Shown here piece after piece: positions 5,204-11,919 of a stretch of DNA of 26,459 bases (within the stretch, counting starts at the first letter, position 1; each line of letters opens with the position of its first letter). Both the position numbers and the translations under genes were made by a program. Origin of the DNA: Pseudomonadota bacterium (lineage in GTDB: Bacteria > Pseudomonadota > Alphaproteobacteria > Caulobacterales > Caulobacteraceae); assembly GCA_023412655.1 (NCBI GenBank), contig JAEYNH010000160.1, positions 1 to 26,459 of the forward strand, read 5' to 3'. The notes under the pieces were generated by a model. The model did not search any database. It was not told the DNA's origin and was given only the letters and a program-made list of their open reading frames with translations.

Positions 5204-6616
5204 ATGACGCGCGGAGAGCTGGGTCGAAGCCCCGACCGACGACGCCTGGACTTGGCCCTGCAGGCGGCCGGCCTCGGCGAGTTCGAATGGGACATCGCCC
5301 GCGACGTCTTCATGGTCAGCGATCGCATGGCGGCCATCACGGGCGTGCCCGCCGGAGAGCGTCCCGCGGAGGGCGGCCTCGTGATGGACGCCTTCGTGCA
5401 CCCCGAGGACCTGGCCGAGCTCACGCGCCGGCGGGCTGACGACATCGCAGCCCGGGACAGCTTCGACGTGGAGTTCCGGCACATCCGGCCCGACGACGGG
5501 CGGGTGATCTGCGTCCGCTCGGCCGGAATCATCGCCCGGGATAACGAGGCGCGGCCGATTTCCATCACTGGCATCGTCCAGGATGTCACCGCCAAGCGTC
5601 AGGAGGAGGACCAGCGCCAGGAACTGATGGCCGAGCTGGACCATCGGGTGAAGAACGTCCTGGCCACGGTCCAGAGCCTGGCGACACAGACCGCCAAGCG
5701 CACCACCTCGCTGCAGGCTTTCCTGTCCAATTTCGGCGGCCGGCTCAAGGCGATGGCCTCGGCCAACGAGCTGCTGACCGCGGCGCGCTGGCGCGGCGCG
5801 GCCGTGGAGCACCTGGCCGGCGCCGTGCTCAAGGCCCTGGCGCCCGGCCAGACCCGGCTGGAGGGGCCGGAAGTCTTCCTGACCCCGCGTGCCGCCAATG
5901 CGTTGTCGCTGGCCCTGCACGAACTGGCGGCCAATGCGGTGAAGTTCGGCGCCCTCTCCACCGAGGCCGGCCAGGTGGACGTGCGCTGGGCGCGCACCCC
6001 CGAAGGCGGCTTTGAGCTCAACTGGACCGAAAGCGGCGGACCCAGCGTCACACCGCCGCGGCGCCAGGGCTTCGGCACGACGCTGCTGGAGCAGGTCACC
6101 GGCCGCGAGCTCAACGGCGAGGTCAGTATCGAATATCCGCCGGCGGGCGTCCGCGTGCGCCTGCGGGCGGGGCCGCAGGCCATCGCCCCACGGCCCGAGA
6201 CTCTGCCCGAGGCCCCGGCCCGGGTGGTGGAGACCGTGATCACCACGTCGGGGGCCAGCAGCCTGAAGGGTTCGCGGGTGCTGATCGTGGAGGACGCCGT
6301 GCTACTGGCCCTGGAGCTGGAGACCGGCCTCACCGAGGCGGGCGCCGAGGTGGTCGGGCCGGCTTATGAGCTCGAGGAGGCCATGGCTCTGCTCGACCGC
6401 CCCATCGACGCGGCGGTGCTGGACGCCAACCTCAACGGGCGTTCGGTCACACCCGTCGCGGAGGCGCTGGTGCAGCGGGGAGTCCCGTTCGTCTTCGCAA
6501 CCGGCTACGGCGAGGCGGCGGGCGCCCCCGGGGGGTTCGACGCCCCCGTGATCCGCAAACCCTATGACGTGACCCAGGTGGCGGCGGCGGTGGCCGATCT
6601 GCTCGCGGCCTCCTGA
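5204..6616 (+). CDS. Hybrid HWE-family sensor histidine kinase with receiver domain
   Basis: About 470 residues, no membrane segment, so soluble. Domains in order: a PAS domain (about 10-130, with the typical GIVQDVTAKRQEE exit), an HWE-type dimerisation/phosphoacceptor helix (ELDHRVKNVLATVQS, His147), an HWE catalytic domain with the HELAANAVKFGALS N-box and the diagnostic WxE (NWTES) motif, and a C-terminal receiver (acidic pair Glu363-Asp364, phosphoacceptor Asp407, Lys452). HWE kinases are frequent in alphaproteobacteria and several feed into the PhyR general-stress phosphorelay or light/oxygen sensing. No LOV cysteine motif is visible. The start is uncertain: ATG 5204 has GGAG directly abutting, and TTG 5198 is an alternative. 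It stands alone, divergent from the DUF883 gene; the signal and the output partner are unknown. Confidence 0.85.
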   Translation: MTRGELGRSPDRRRLDLALQAAGLGEFEWDIARDVFMVSDRMAAITGVPAGERPAEGGLVMDAFVHPEDLAELTRRRADDIAARDSFDVEFRHIRPDDGRVICVRSAGIIARDNEARPISITGIVQDVTAKRQEEDQRQELMAELDHRVKNVLATVQSLATQTAKRTTSLQAFLSNFGGRLKAMASANELLTAARWRGAAVEHLAGAVLKALAPGQTRLEGPEVFLTPRAANALSLALHELAANAVKFGALSTEAGQVDVRWARTPEGGFELNWTESGGPSVTPPRRQGFGTTLLEQVTGRELNGEVSIEYPPAGVRVRLRAGPQAIAPRPETLPEAPARVVETVITTSGASSLKGSRVLIVEDAVLLALELETGLTEAGAEVVGPAYELEEAMALLDRPIDAAVLDANLNGRSVTPVAEALVQRGVPFVFATGYGEAAGAPGGFDAPVIRKPYDVTQVAAAVADLLAAS

Positions 6617-6864
6617 CGCGCGGCAACCCGGCCCTGAGACAAGGCGCCGCCTCGGCGGCCTCGCAAGCATGCCCTACTCATCGACCTCGGAGGCCCGCGG
6701 CCATGTCGCGGGGGCCGGACCGGCGGCCGACGGATATCGCCCGGAACCATGCGACCCCACTCCGAAGCGTGGTCCGCGGCAGAGGTCGCGGACCCGCCTC
6801 CGCCCGCGCGAACCTGCCGTTGCGTGGGGTTCACTTCGCGGCCCGACGGGCCTAAAGGCGGCGC
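6617..6864. other. Intergenic region with GC-rich inverted repeats, no gene supported
   Basis: 248 nt with no convincing ORF; the open frame here has runs of rare-type Arg/Pro codons and no family signal. Dyads present are GCCGCC/GGCGGC just after the kinase gene (about 6647-6660), CCCGCG/CGCGGG around 6698-6715, and GGTCCGCG/CGCGGACC (6771-6778/6787-6794, 8 bp). None has a T tract. It should hold the kinase terminator and the promoter of the FAH operon, but I cannot place either with confidence. Confidence 0.4.
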
Positions 6865-7548
6865 ATGGCCGAGTTCGTGATCGCCCCCGCCTCCGTTCCC
6901 ACGGTCCCGGTCGAAGGGGAGGCGAAGGTCTTTCCCGTGCGCCGCATCCTGTGCGTCGGACAGAACTATGCGGCCCACCGCCGGGAAATGGGCGGCGACG
7001 ACCGCACCCCGCCGTTCTTCTTCACCAAGCCCGCCGACGCCGTGGTCCCGCCGGGACGCGGTCCGGCCTATCCCCGGTGCACGGCCAACCTTCACCACGA
7101 GATCGAGCTGGTGGTGGCCATCGGAACAGGCGGGGCGGAAGTGCCCCCGGACCGGGCGCTGGACCTCGTCTTCGGCTACGCCGTCGGCGTCGACCTCACC
7201 CGCCGCGACCTGCAGGCTGACGCCAAGGCGGCGGGCCGGCCCTGGGATGCGGCCAAGGGCTTCGACGACAGCGCGCCGATCTCGGCGATCCGCCGGTGGA
7301 CCGGCCCGCCGCCGCAGGGGCGGATCGCCTTGGCGGTGAACGGCCAGGTGAGGCAGGACGGCCAGCTGGCCGACATGATCTGGAACGTGCCCGAGATCGT
7401 CGCCGAGGCCTCCAGGCTGTGGACCCTGGCGCCGGGCGACCTGATCTTCACCGGAACCCCGGAAGGCGTCGGACCGCTGGCGCCGGGCGATCGGGTCGAG
7501 GGCGAGGTCGAGGGCGTGGGCAAGCTTTCCTTCACGGTGGCCGGATGA
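6865..7548 (+). CDS. Fumarylacetoacetate hydrolase-family protein (fumarylpyruvate hydrolase type)
   Basis: A 227-residue enzyme of the short FAH family, which cleaves C-C bonds in fumarylpyruvate- or fumarylacetoacetate-like diketo acids with a divalent metal. Visible motifs: RILCVGQNYAAH near residues 30-40, FFFTKPADAVVPPG, the metal ligands HHEIE (Glu79, Glu81) and GVDLTRRD (Asp110), the PWDAAKGFDDSAPIS block (Lys131), and the C-terminal DLIFTGTPEGVGPL. Its size fits NagK-like fumarylpyruvate hydrolases better than the roughly 420-residue FahA. Its stop overlaps the start of the isomerase gene (ATGA, 7545-7548). Together they form the last two steps of gentisate or homogentisate breakdown; which one is not decidable from sequence alone. 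Confidence 0.85.
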   Translation: MAEFVIAPASVPTVPVEGEAKVFPVRRILCVGQNYAAHRREMGGDDRTPPFFFTKPADAVVPPGRGPAYPRCTANLHHEIELVVAIGTGGAEVPPDRALDLVFGYAVGVDLTRRDLQADAKAAGRPWDAAKGFDDSAPISAIRRWTGPPPQGRIALAVNGQVRQDGQLADMIWNVPEIVAEASRLWTLAPGDLIFTGTPEGVGPLAPGDRVEGEVEGVGKLSFTVAG

Positions 7549-8189
7549 GCTTCACCCTGCACAGCTATTGGCGCGCCACCGCGCCTTACCGGGTGCGTAT
7601 CGGCCTCAACCTGAAGGGGCTGCCGTTCGACTATGCGCCGGTGAACCTGCTGAAGGCCGAGCAGAACTCGGGCCCGTACGCCCTGCTCAACCGCCAGGGC
7701 CTGCTGCCGGCGCTGGAGACGGGCGATGGCCGGGTGCTGACCCAGAGCCTCGCGATCCTGGAGTGGCTGGAGGAGACCCATCCCGAGCCGCCGCTGCTGC
7801 CGGGGACGGCCTTCGACCGGGCCATCATCCGGGCCATGGCGGCCGTCGTGGCCTGCGACATCCATCCGCTGAACAACCTGCGCATCCAGAAGCAGCTGAC
7901 CGCCCTGGGCGTCGACGACGAGGGCCGCACGGTCTGGACCCAGCGCTGGATCAAAGACGGCTTCCGGGCGCTCGAGCCGATGGTGGCCGAGCATGGCCGG
8001 GGCTTCGCCTTCGGCGCGACGCCGACCCTTGCCGACTGCCTGCTGGTCCCACAGCTCTATTCCGCCGACCGTTATGCGGTGGACCTCGCCCCCTTTCCCG
8101 CGATCCGCGCGGCCGCCGAGCAAGCCGCCCGGCATCCCGCCTTCGCCGCCGCCCATCCCGACAACCAGCCCGACGCGGTCAAAGCCTGA
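7545..8189 (+). CDS. maiA: Maleylacetoacetate/maleylpyruvate isomerase (zeta-class GST)
   Basis: A 214-residue glutathione S-transferase of the zeta class. The N-terminal thioredoxin-like domain starts with SYWRATAPYRVRIGLNLKGLPF, matching the zeta signature (usually SS[AC]xYRVR; here ATAPYRVR), followed by NRQGLLPALE and the glutathione-contacting QSLAILEWLEE. The C-terminal helical domain contains CDIHPLNNLRIQKQL and ATPTLADCLLVPQLY. The enzyme converts maleyl- to fumaryl-acetoacetate (tyrosine route) or maleylpyruvate to fumarylpyruvate (gentisate route). The start ATG overlaps the stop of the FAH gene, and its own stop overlaps the start of the carbonic anhydrase gene (TGATG), so the three genes are translationally coupled. 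The symbol is assigned by family; the substrate is inferred. Confidence 0.85.
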   Translation: MSFTLHSYWRATAPYRVRIGLNLKGLPFDYAPVNLLKAEQNSGPYALLNRQGLLPALETGDGRVLTQSLAILEWLEETHPEPPLLPGTAFDRAIIRAMAAVVACDIHPLNNLRIQKQLTALGVDDEGRTVWTQRWIKDGFRALEPMVAEHGRGFAFGATPTLADCLLVPQLYSADRYAVDLAPFPAIRAAAEQAARHPAFAAAHPDNQPDAVKA

Positions 8190-8836
8190 TGCTGCAAGAC
8201 CTGATTGCCAACAACCGCCGGTGGGCGGAGCGCAAGATCTCGGCCGACCCCGGCTTCTTCAAGCGCCTGGAGGGCCAGCAGGCCCCCGAGTACCTCTGGA
8301 TCGGCTGCTCCGACAGCCGGGTGCCGGCCAACGAGATCGTCGACCTCGATCCGGGCGAGCTGTTCGTCCACCGCAACGTGGCCAACCTGGCTCCGCCGCA
8401 GGACGCCAACTACCTCAGCGTGCTCCAGTTCTCGGTGGACGTGCTGAAGGTGAAGCACATCCTGGTGGTGGGCCACTACGGTTGCGGCGGGGTCGCGGCG
8501 GCGGTGGACGGCAAGCGCCGCGGGCTGATCGACCACTGGCTGCACCCGATCCGGGAGGTGCACCACGACCATCAGCACGAGCTGGAGGCCCTGCCCGATG
8601 AGCGCGCCCGCTGGGATCGTCTGGTGGAGCTGAACGTCATCCGCCAGGTCCGCAACGTGGCCTCGGACGTCTTCGTCCAGGACGCCTGGGCGCGGGGACA
8701 GGAGCTCAACGTCCACGGCTGGGTCTACTCCATCGCCAACGGGCTGGTGACCGACCTGAACGTGACGGTCTCCAGCGTGGCCGGCGCGGACGAGCTCGAC
8801 CGGTTCCGGGTCATCCCGGGCCCGACGGCGAGCTGA
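8189..8836 (+). CDS. Beta-class carbonic anhydrase
   Basis: A 215-residue cytoplasmic beta-carbonic anhydrase (CO2 + H2O to bicarbonate + H+). The zinc site is complete: Cys40 in GCSDSR, His96 and Cys99 in GHYGCGG, with the catalytic pair Asp42-Arg44. The segment VPANEIVDLDPGELFVHRNVAN is typical of the Can/CynT type, and the C-terminal part (VHGWVYSIANGLVTDL) completes the fold. The start overlaps the previous stop as TGATG (8187-8191), which fixes it. It is the third gene of the FAH-isomerase operon. A metabolic reason for this coupling is not obvious; supply of bicarbonate or pH buffering is possible. Confidence 0.93.
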   Translation: MLQDLIANNRRWAERKISADPGFFKRLEGQQAPEYLWIGCSDSRVPANEIVDLDPGELFVHRNVANLAPPQDANYLSVLQFSVDVLKVKHILVVGHYGCGGVAAAVDGKRRGLIDHWLHPIREVHHDHQHELEALPDERARWDRLVELNVIRQVRNVASDVFVQDAWARGQELNVHGWVYSIANGLVTDLNVTVSSVAGADELDRFRVIPGPTAS

Positions 8837-8852
8837 TCCCGGGCCGCTCGAC

Positions 8853-8872
8853 GGCGCCAGCTTGACGGCGCC
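8853..8872. repeat. Short inverted/direct repeat after the carbonic anhydrase gene
   Basis: GGCGCC occurs at 8853-8858 and 8867-8872. The two copies form a possible 6-bp hairpin with an 8-nt loop and are also part of a direct repeat of GACGGCGCC. There is no T tract. It may be a weak transcription end, or sit near the promoter of the peptidase gene. Confidence 0.25.
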
Positions 8873-8935
8873 CGCGCAGGCCGCTTGTGTCGCGGCAACG
8901 GCGAACACGCCGATGAAAACGCTCGGGAACCGTCA

Positions 8936-10768
8936 ATGAAATCCATGCTGATGGCCGCCGCCGCGGTGGCCGTGCTCGTGGCCGTGGGCCCTTCCGCGGC
9001 CCAGAACCAAACCCAGGCTCAGGCGGCGCCGGCCGCTGGCCGTCCCACGCCCGCCGAGGCCAAGGCCTTTGTGGAGAATGCCGAGGCTCAGCTGGCCAAG
9101 GTCAACGCCTTCGCCGCGAGGGCCGCCTGGGTCCGCGCCAACTTCATCACCGCCGACACCCAGTGGCTGGAAGCCAAGGCCAGCGCCGAGCAGAACGAGC
9201 TGGCGACGCGGCTGGCGAAGGAAGCCGCCCGCTACGACGGCGTGGCGGTGGACCCGGTCACGGCCCGCAAGCTGAAGCTGCTGAAGCTCTATATCGTCTC
9301 GCCGGCGCCGGATCGTCCGGGAGCAGCAGAGGAGCTGGCGGGCCTGCTCACCAAGCTGGACAGCACCTATTCCACCGGCAAGTTCGCCTACAAGGGCAAG
9401 CAGATCACCCTCAACGACGCCGAGGATGTGATGCGCACCAGCCGCGACCCGGCCGAGCTGAAGGCCGTCTGGGACGGCTGGCACTCCATTGCTCCGCAGA
9501 TGAAGGCGGACTACGCCCAGTTCGCCAAGCTCTCCAACGAGGGCGCCGTGAGCCTGGGCTACAAGGACACCGGGGCCCTCTGGCGCTCCAACTACGACAT
9601 GGAGCCCGACGCCTTCGCCGCCGAGACGGACCGGCTGTGGAAGCAGGTGGAGCCCTTCTACAGGAACCTGCACTGCTATGTGCGGGCGCGCCTGAACGAC
9701 GCCTACGGCGACGCGGTCCAGCCCCGCACGGGCCCGATCCGCGCCGATCTGCTGGGCAATATGTGGGCCCAGCAGTGGGGCAACATCTACGACGTCGTCC
9801 AGCCCAAGGGCGTCACCTCCAGCTACGACCTCGACAAGCTGCTGGTGGAAAAGGGCTATGACCCGGTGAAGATGGTGAAGACCGGCGAGGCCTTCTATTC
9901 TTCGCTCGGCTACACCCCGCTGCCGGAGACGTTCTGGGAGCGCTCGCTGATCACCCGGCCGCAGGATCGCGAAGTCGTCTGCCACGCCTCGGCGTGGAAC
10001 ATCGACGACAAGGACGACATCCGCATCAAGATGTGCACCAAGGTGAACGCGGAGGACTTCCGGACCGTCCACCACGAGCTGGGGCACAACTATTACCAGC
10101 GCGCCTACAAGGATCAGCCGGTGCTGTTCCGGGGCGCCGCCAATGACGGCTTCCACGAGGCCATCGGCGACTTCGCCGCTCTGTCCGCCTCGACGCCCAC
10201 CTACCTCCAGCAGATCGGCCTACTCGATAAGGTTCCAGGCCAGGAGGAGGACATCCCCTTCCTGCTGAAGATGGCTTTGGACAAGATCGCCTTCATGCCG
10301 TTCGGCCTGCTGGTCGACCGCTGGCGCTGGCAGGTGTTCGCCGGGGAGACGCCGCCGGAGCAGTACAACGCCGACTGGTGGAAGCTGCGCCTGCAGTATC
10401 AGGGCCTGATGCCGCCGGGCGAGCGTCCGGCCGACGCCTTCGATCCGGGGGCCAAGTACCACGTGCCGGGCAACACGCCGTACACCCGCTACTTTCTGGC
10501 CCACATCTATCAGTTCCAGTTCCACCGCGCCGCCTGCAAGCAGGCCGGCTGGAAGGGTCCGCTGCACCGCTGCTCGGTCTATGGCCAGGAGGAGATGGGC
10601 AAGAAGTTCAACGCCATGATGGAGCTTGGGCAGTCCCAGCCCTGGCCCCAGACCCTGGCGGTCTTCACCGGCGAGACCCGCACCGACGCCAGCGCGGTGG
10701 CCGACTACTTCAAGCCGCTGAACACCTGGCTGACCCAGCAGAACAAGGGCGAGCGCTGCGGCTGGTGA
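8936..10768 (+). CDS. Secreted M2-family metallopeptidase (ACE-like peptidyl-dipeptidase)
   Basis: A 610-residue zinc dicarboxypeptidase of family M2, the bacterial relatives of angiotensin-converting enzyme, which remove C-terminal dipeptides. Residues 1-22 form a Sec signal peptide (MKSMLMAAAAVAVLVAVGPSAA), so it acts in the periplasm or outside. The zinc site is HHELGH (His380, Glu381, His384) with the third ligand Glu408 in FHEAIGD. The spacing is nearly that of human testis ACE (383/387/411). NMWAQQW and DGFHEAIGDFAALS are family blocks. The ATG at 8936 was chosen because it begins the signal peptide; an in-frame GTG at 8885 would add a polar extension. It is probably monocistronic and converges on the oxygenase gene. 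Confidence 0.93.
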   Translation: MKSMLMAAAAVAVLVAVGPSAAQNQTQAQAAPAAGRPTPAEAKAFVENAEAQLAKVNAFAARAAWVRANFITADTQWLEAKASAEQNELATRLAKEAARYDGVAVDPVTARKLKLLKLYIVSPAPDRPGAAEELAGLLTKLDSTYSTGKFAYKGKQITLNDAEDVMRTSRDPAELKAVWDGWHSIAPQMKADYAQFAKLSNEGAVSLGYKDTGALWRSNYDMEPDAFAAETDRLWKQVEPFYRNLHCYVRARLNDAYGDAVQPRTGPIRADLLGNMWAQQWGNIYDVVQPKGVTSSYDLDKLLVEKGYDPVKMVKTGEAFYSSLGYTPLPETFWERSLITRPQDREVVCHASAWNIDDKDDIRIKMCTKVNAEDFRTVHHELGHNYYQRAYKDQPVLFRGAANDGFHEAIGDFAALSASTPTYLQQIGLLDKVPGQEEDIPFLLKMALDKIAFMPFGLLVDRWRWQVFAGETPPEQYNADWWKLRLQYQGLMPPGERPADAFDPGAKYHVPGNTPYTRYFLAHIYQFQFHRAACKQAGWKGPLHRCSVYGQEEMGKKFNAMMELGQSQPWPQTLAVFTGETRTDASAVADYFKPLNTWLTQQNKGERCGW

Positions 10769-10781
10769 CCTAGTGCGCGCA

Positions 10782-10819
10782 TCCTGCCTCCCCGTCGCGG
10801 AAGCCGGCGGGAGGCAGGA
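10782..10819. terminator. Strong hairpin between convergent genes
   Basis: TCCTGCCTCCC (10782-10792) pairs perfectly with GGGAGGCAGGA (10809-10819), giving 11 bp with a 16-nt loop, in the gap between the peptidase stop (10768) and the oxygenase stop (10827). There is no T tract on either strand, so it may act with Rho or protect 3' ends of both mRNAs. Confidence 0.5.
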
Positions 10820-10826
10820 GCCGAGG

Positions 10827-11780
10827 TCAGGCCAGCTTGATCTCGCGCAGCCGCTCCTGGAGGTACGCGTCGGCGGTGATCGGCGTCGGGTACCTGTCCG
10901 GGTGCTCGGCGTCGACGCAGTCGGGCAGCGTCTGGATCAGGTAGTCCGAGTTGAAGTGCAGGAAGAACGGCGTCGAGTACCGCGGGAAGCCCCGGCGCTC
11001 GGGCGCCGGGTTCACCACCCGGTGGGTGGTGGACGGCAGGCGGTGGTTGGTCAGGCGCTGCAGCATGTCGCCGATGTTGACCACCAGGGCGCCCGGCGGC
11101 GGATTGATGGCGATCCAGCGGCCGTCGTGGTCCTTCACCTCCAGCCCAGCCTCCTCGGCGCCCAGCAGCAGGGTGATGACGTTGATGTCCTCGTGGGCGC
11201 CCGCCCGGATGTGCGGGCCATCCTGCGGCACCGGCGGATAGTGCAGCAGGCGCAGGATCGAATTGCCGAAGTCCACCGTCGGGCCAAAGAACTGGCGGTC
11301 GAGGCCAAGATAGGTGGCGATCGCCTCCAGCACCTTCAGGCCCATCTGGTCCAGCGCCTGGTAGAGCCAGCCCACCCTGGCCTTGAACTCCGGCAGCTCG
11401 GCGTCGGGCCAGACGTTGTCGGGCATGTGGGCGCGGAAGCGGTGGCCGGGCGGCAGGTCACGGCCGACGTGCCAGAATTCCTTGAGATCGTAGTGCTGGT
11501 GACCCTTGGCGGTCTCGACGCCGAAGGGCGTGTAGCCGCGCTGGCCCATGAGCGGCAGCTTGTATTTGAGCTTGGTCTCTTCCGGCAGGGCGAAGAACGC
11601 CTTGGTCTCCCGGATCGCGGCGTCGACCCGCTCCTGCGGCAGGCCATGGTCCTTGATGACCGCGAAGCCCCAGCGCTGGAAGCTGTCGCCCAGGGCGCGG
11701 ACGAAGGCGTCGAAGTCCTGGTCGACGAGGGTGTAGGAGACCGGCTCGATGCGGTCCTGGCTGGCGGCGGCGTGGTTCAT
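10827..11780 (-). CDS. 2-oxoglutarate/Fe(II)-dependent oxygenase (isopenicillin N synthase-like)
   Basis: A 317-residue non-haem iron oxygenase. The N-terminal DIOX_N region (FQRWGFAVIKDHGLP) is followed by the double-stranded beta-helix core. Iron ligands are His196 and Asp198 (AGAHEDINVITLLL) and His253 (STTHRVVNP); the RYS motif (Arg267, Ser269) would bind the 2-oxoglutarate carboxylate. It is cytoplasmic. The substrate cannot be read from sequence; bacterial members hydroxylate or desaturate varied small molecules. It is a single gene transcribed leftward, divergent from the Kef antiporter and convergent with the peptidase, with no biosynthetic neighbours that would suggest an antibiotic role. 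Confidence 0.9.
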   Translation of the reverse strand: MNHAAASQDRIEPVSYTLVDQDFDAFVRALGDSFQRWGFAVIKDHGLPQERVDAAIRETKAFFALPEETKLKYKLPLMGQRGYTPFGVETAKGHQHYDLKEFWHVGRDLPPGHRFRAHMPDNVWPDAELPEFKARVGWLYQALDQMGLKVLEAIATYLGLDRQFFGPTVDFGNSILRLLHYPPVPQDGPHIRAGAHEDINVITLLLGAEEAGLEVKDHDGRWIAINPPPGALVVNIGDMLQRLTNHRLPSTTHRVVNPAPERRGFPRYSTPFFLHFNSDYLIQTLPDCVDAEHPDRYPTPITADAYLQERLREIKLA

Positions 11781-11845
11781 GGCCGGCTTCTACACCTGAG
11801 CCCAGGACGGGAGAACCCGTTCGGGCGCCGCAGCCCCGCGCCTCG

Positions 11846-11869
11846 CGCCGGTTGCGCCGCCGGTTGCGC
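11846..11869 (+). repeat. Tandem 12-bp direct repeat upstream of the antiporter gene
   Basis: CGCCGGTTGCGC occurs twice without a gap (11846-11857 and 11858-11869) in the 139-nt divergent gap between the oxygenase and antiporter genes. It could be a regulator site for either gene or slippage of a GC-rich stretch. Confidence 0.4.
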
Positions 11870-11919
11870 CCTGGGGCCATTCGACCCCACATTGCTGCGA
11901 CGGCTTTCCAGGGATGACG

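Noticed and set aside
6752..6780. EcfG promoter for the FAH operon
   Set aside because: GGAAC occurs but the expected -10 position reads AAGC-like sequence, not CGTT.
6669..7220. A plus-strand frame overlapping the start of the FAH gene
   Set aside because: Its Arg/Pro/Gly-rich translation has no motif and the other frame carries clear FAH blocks.
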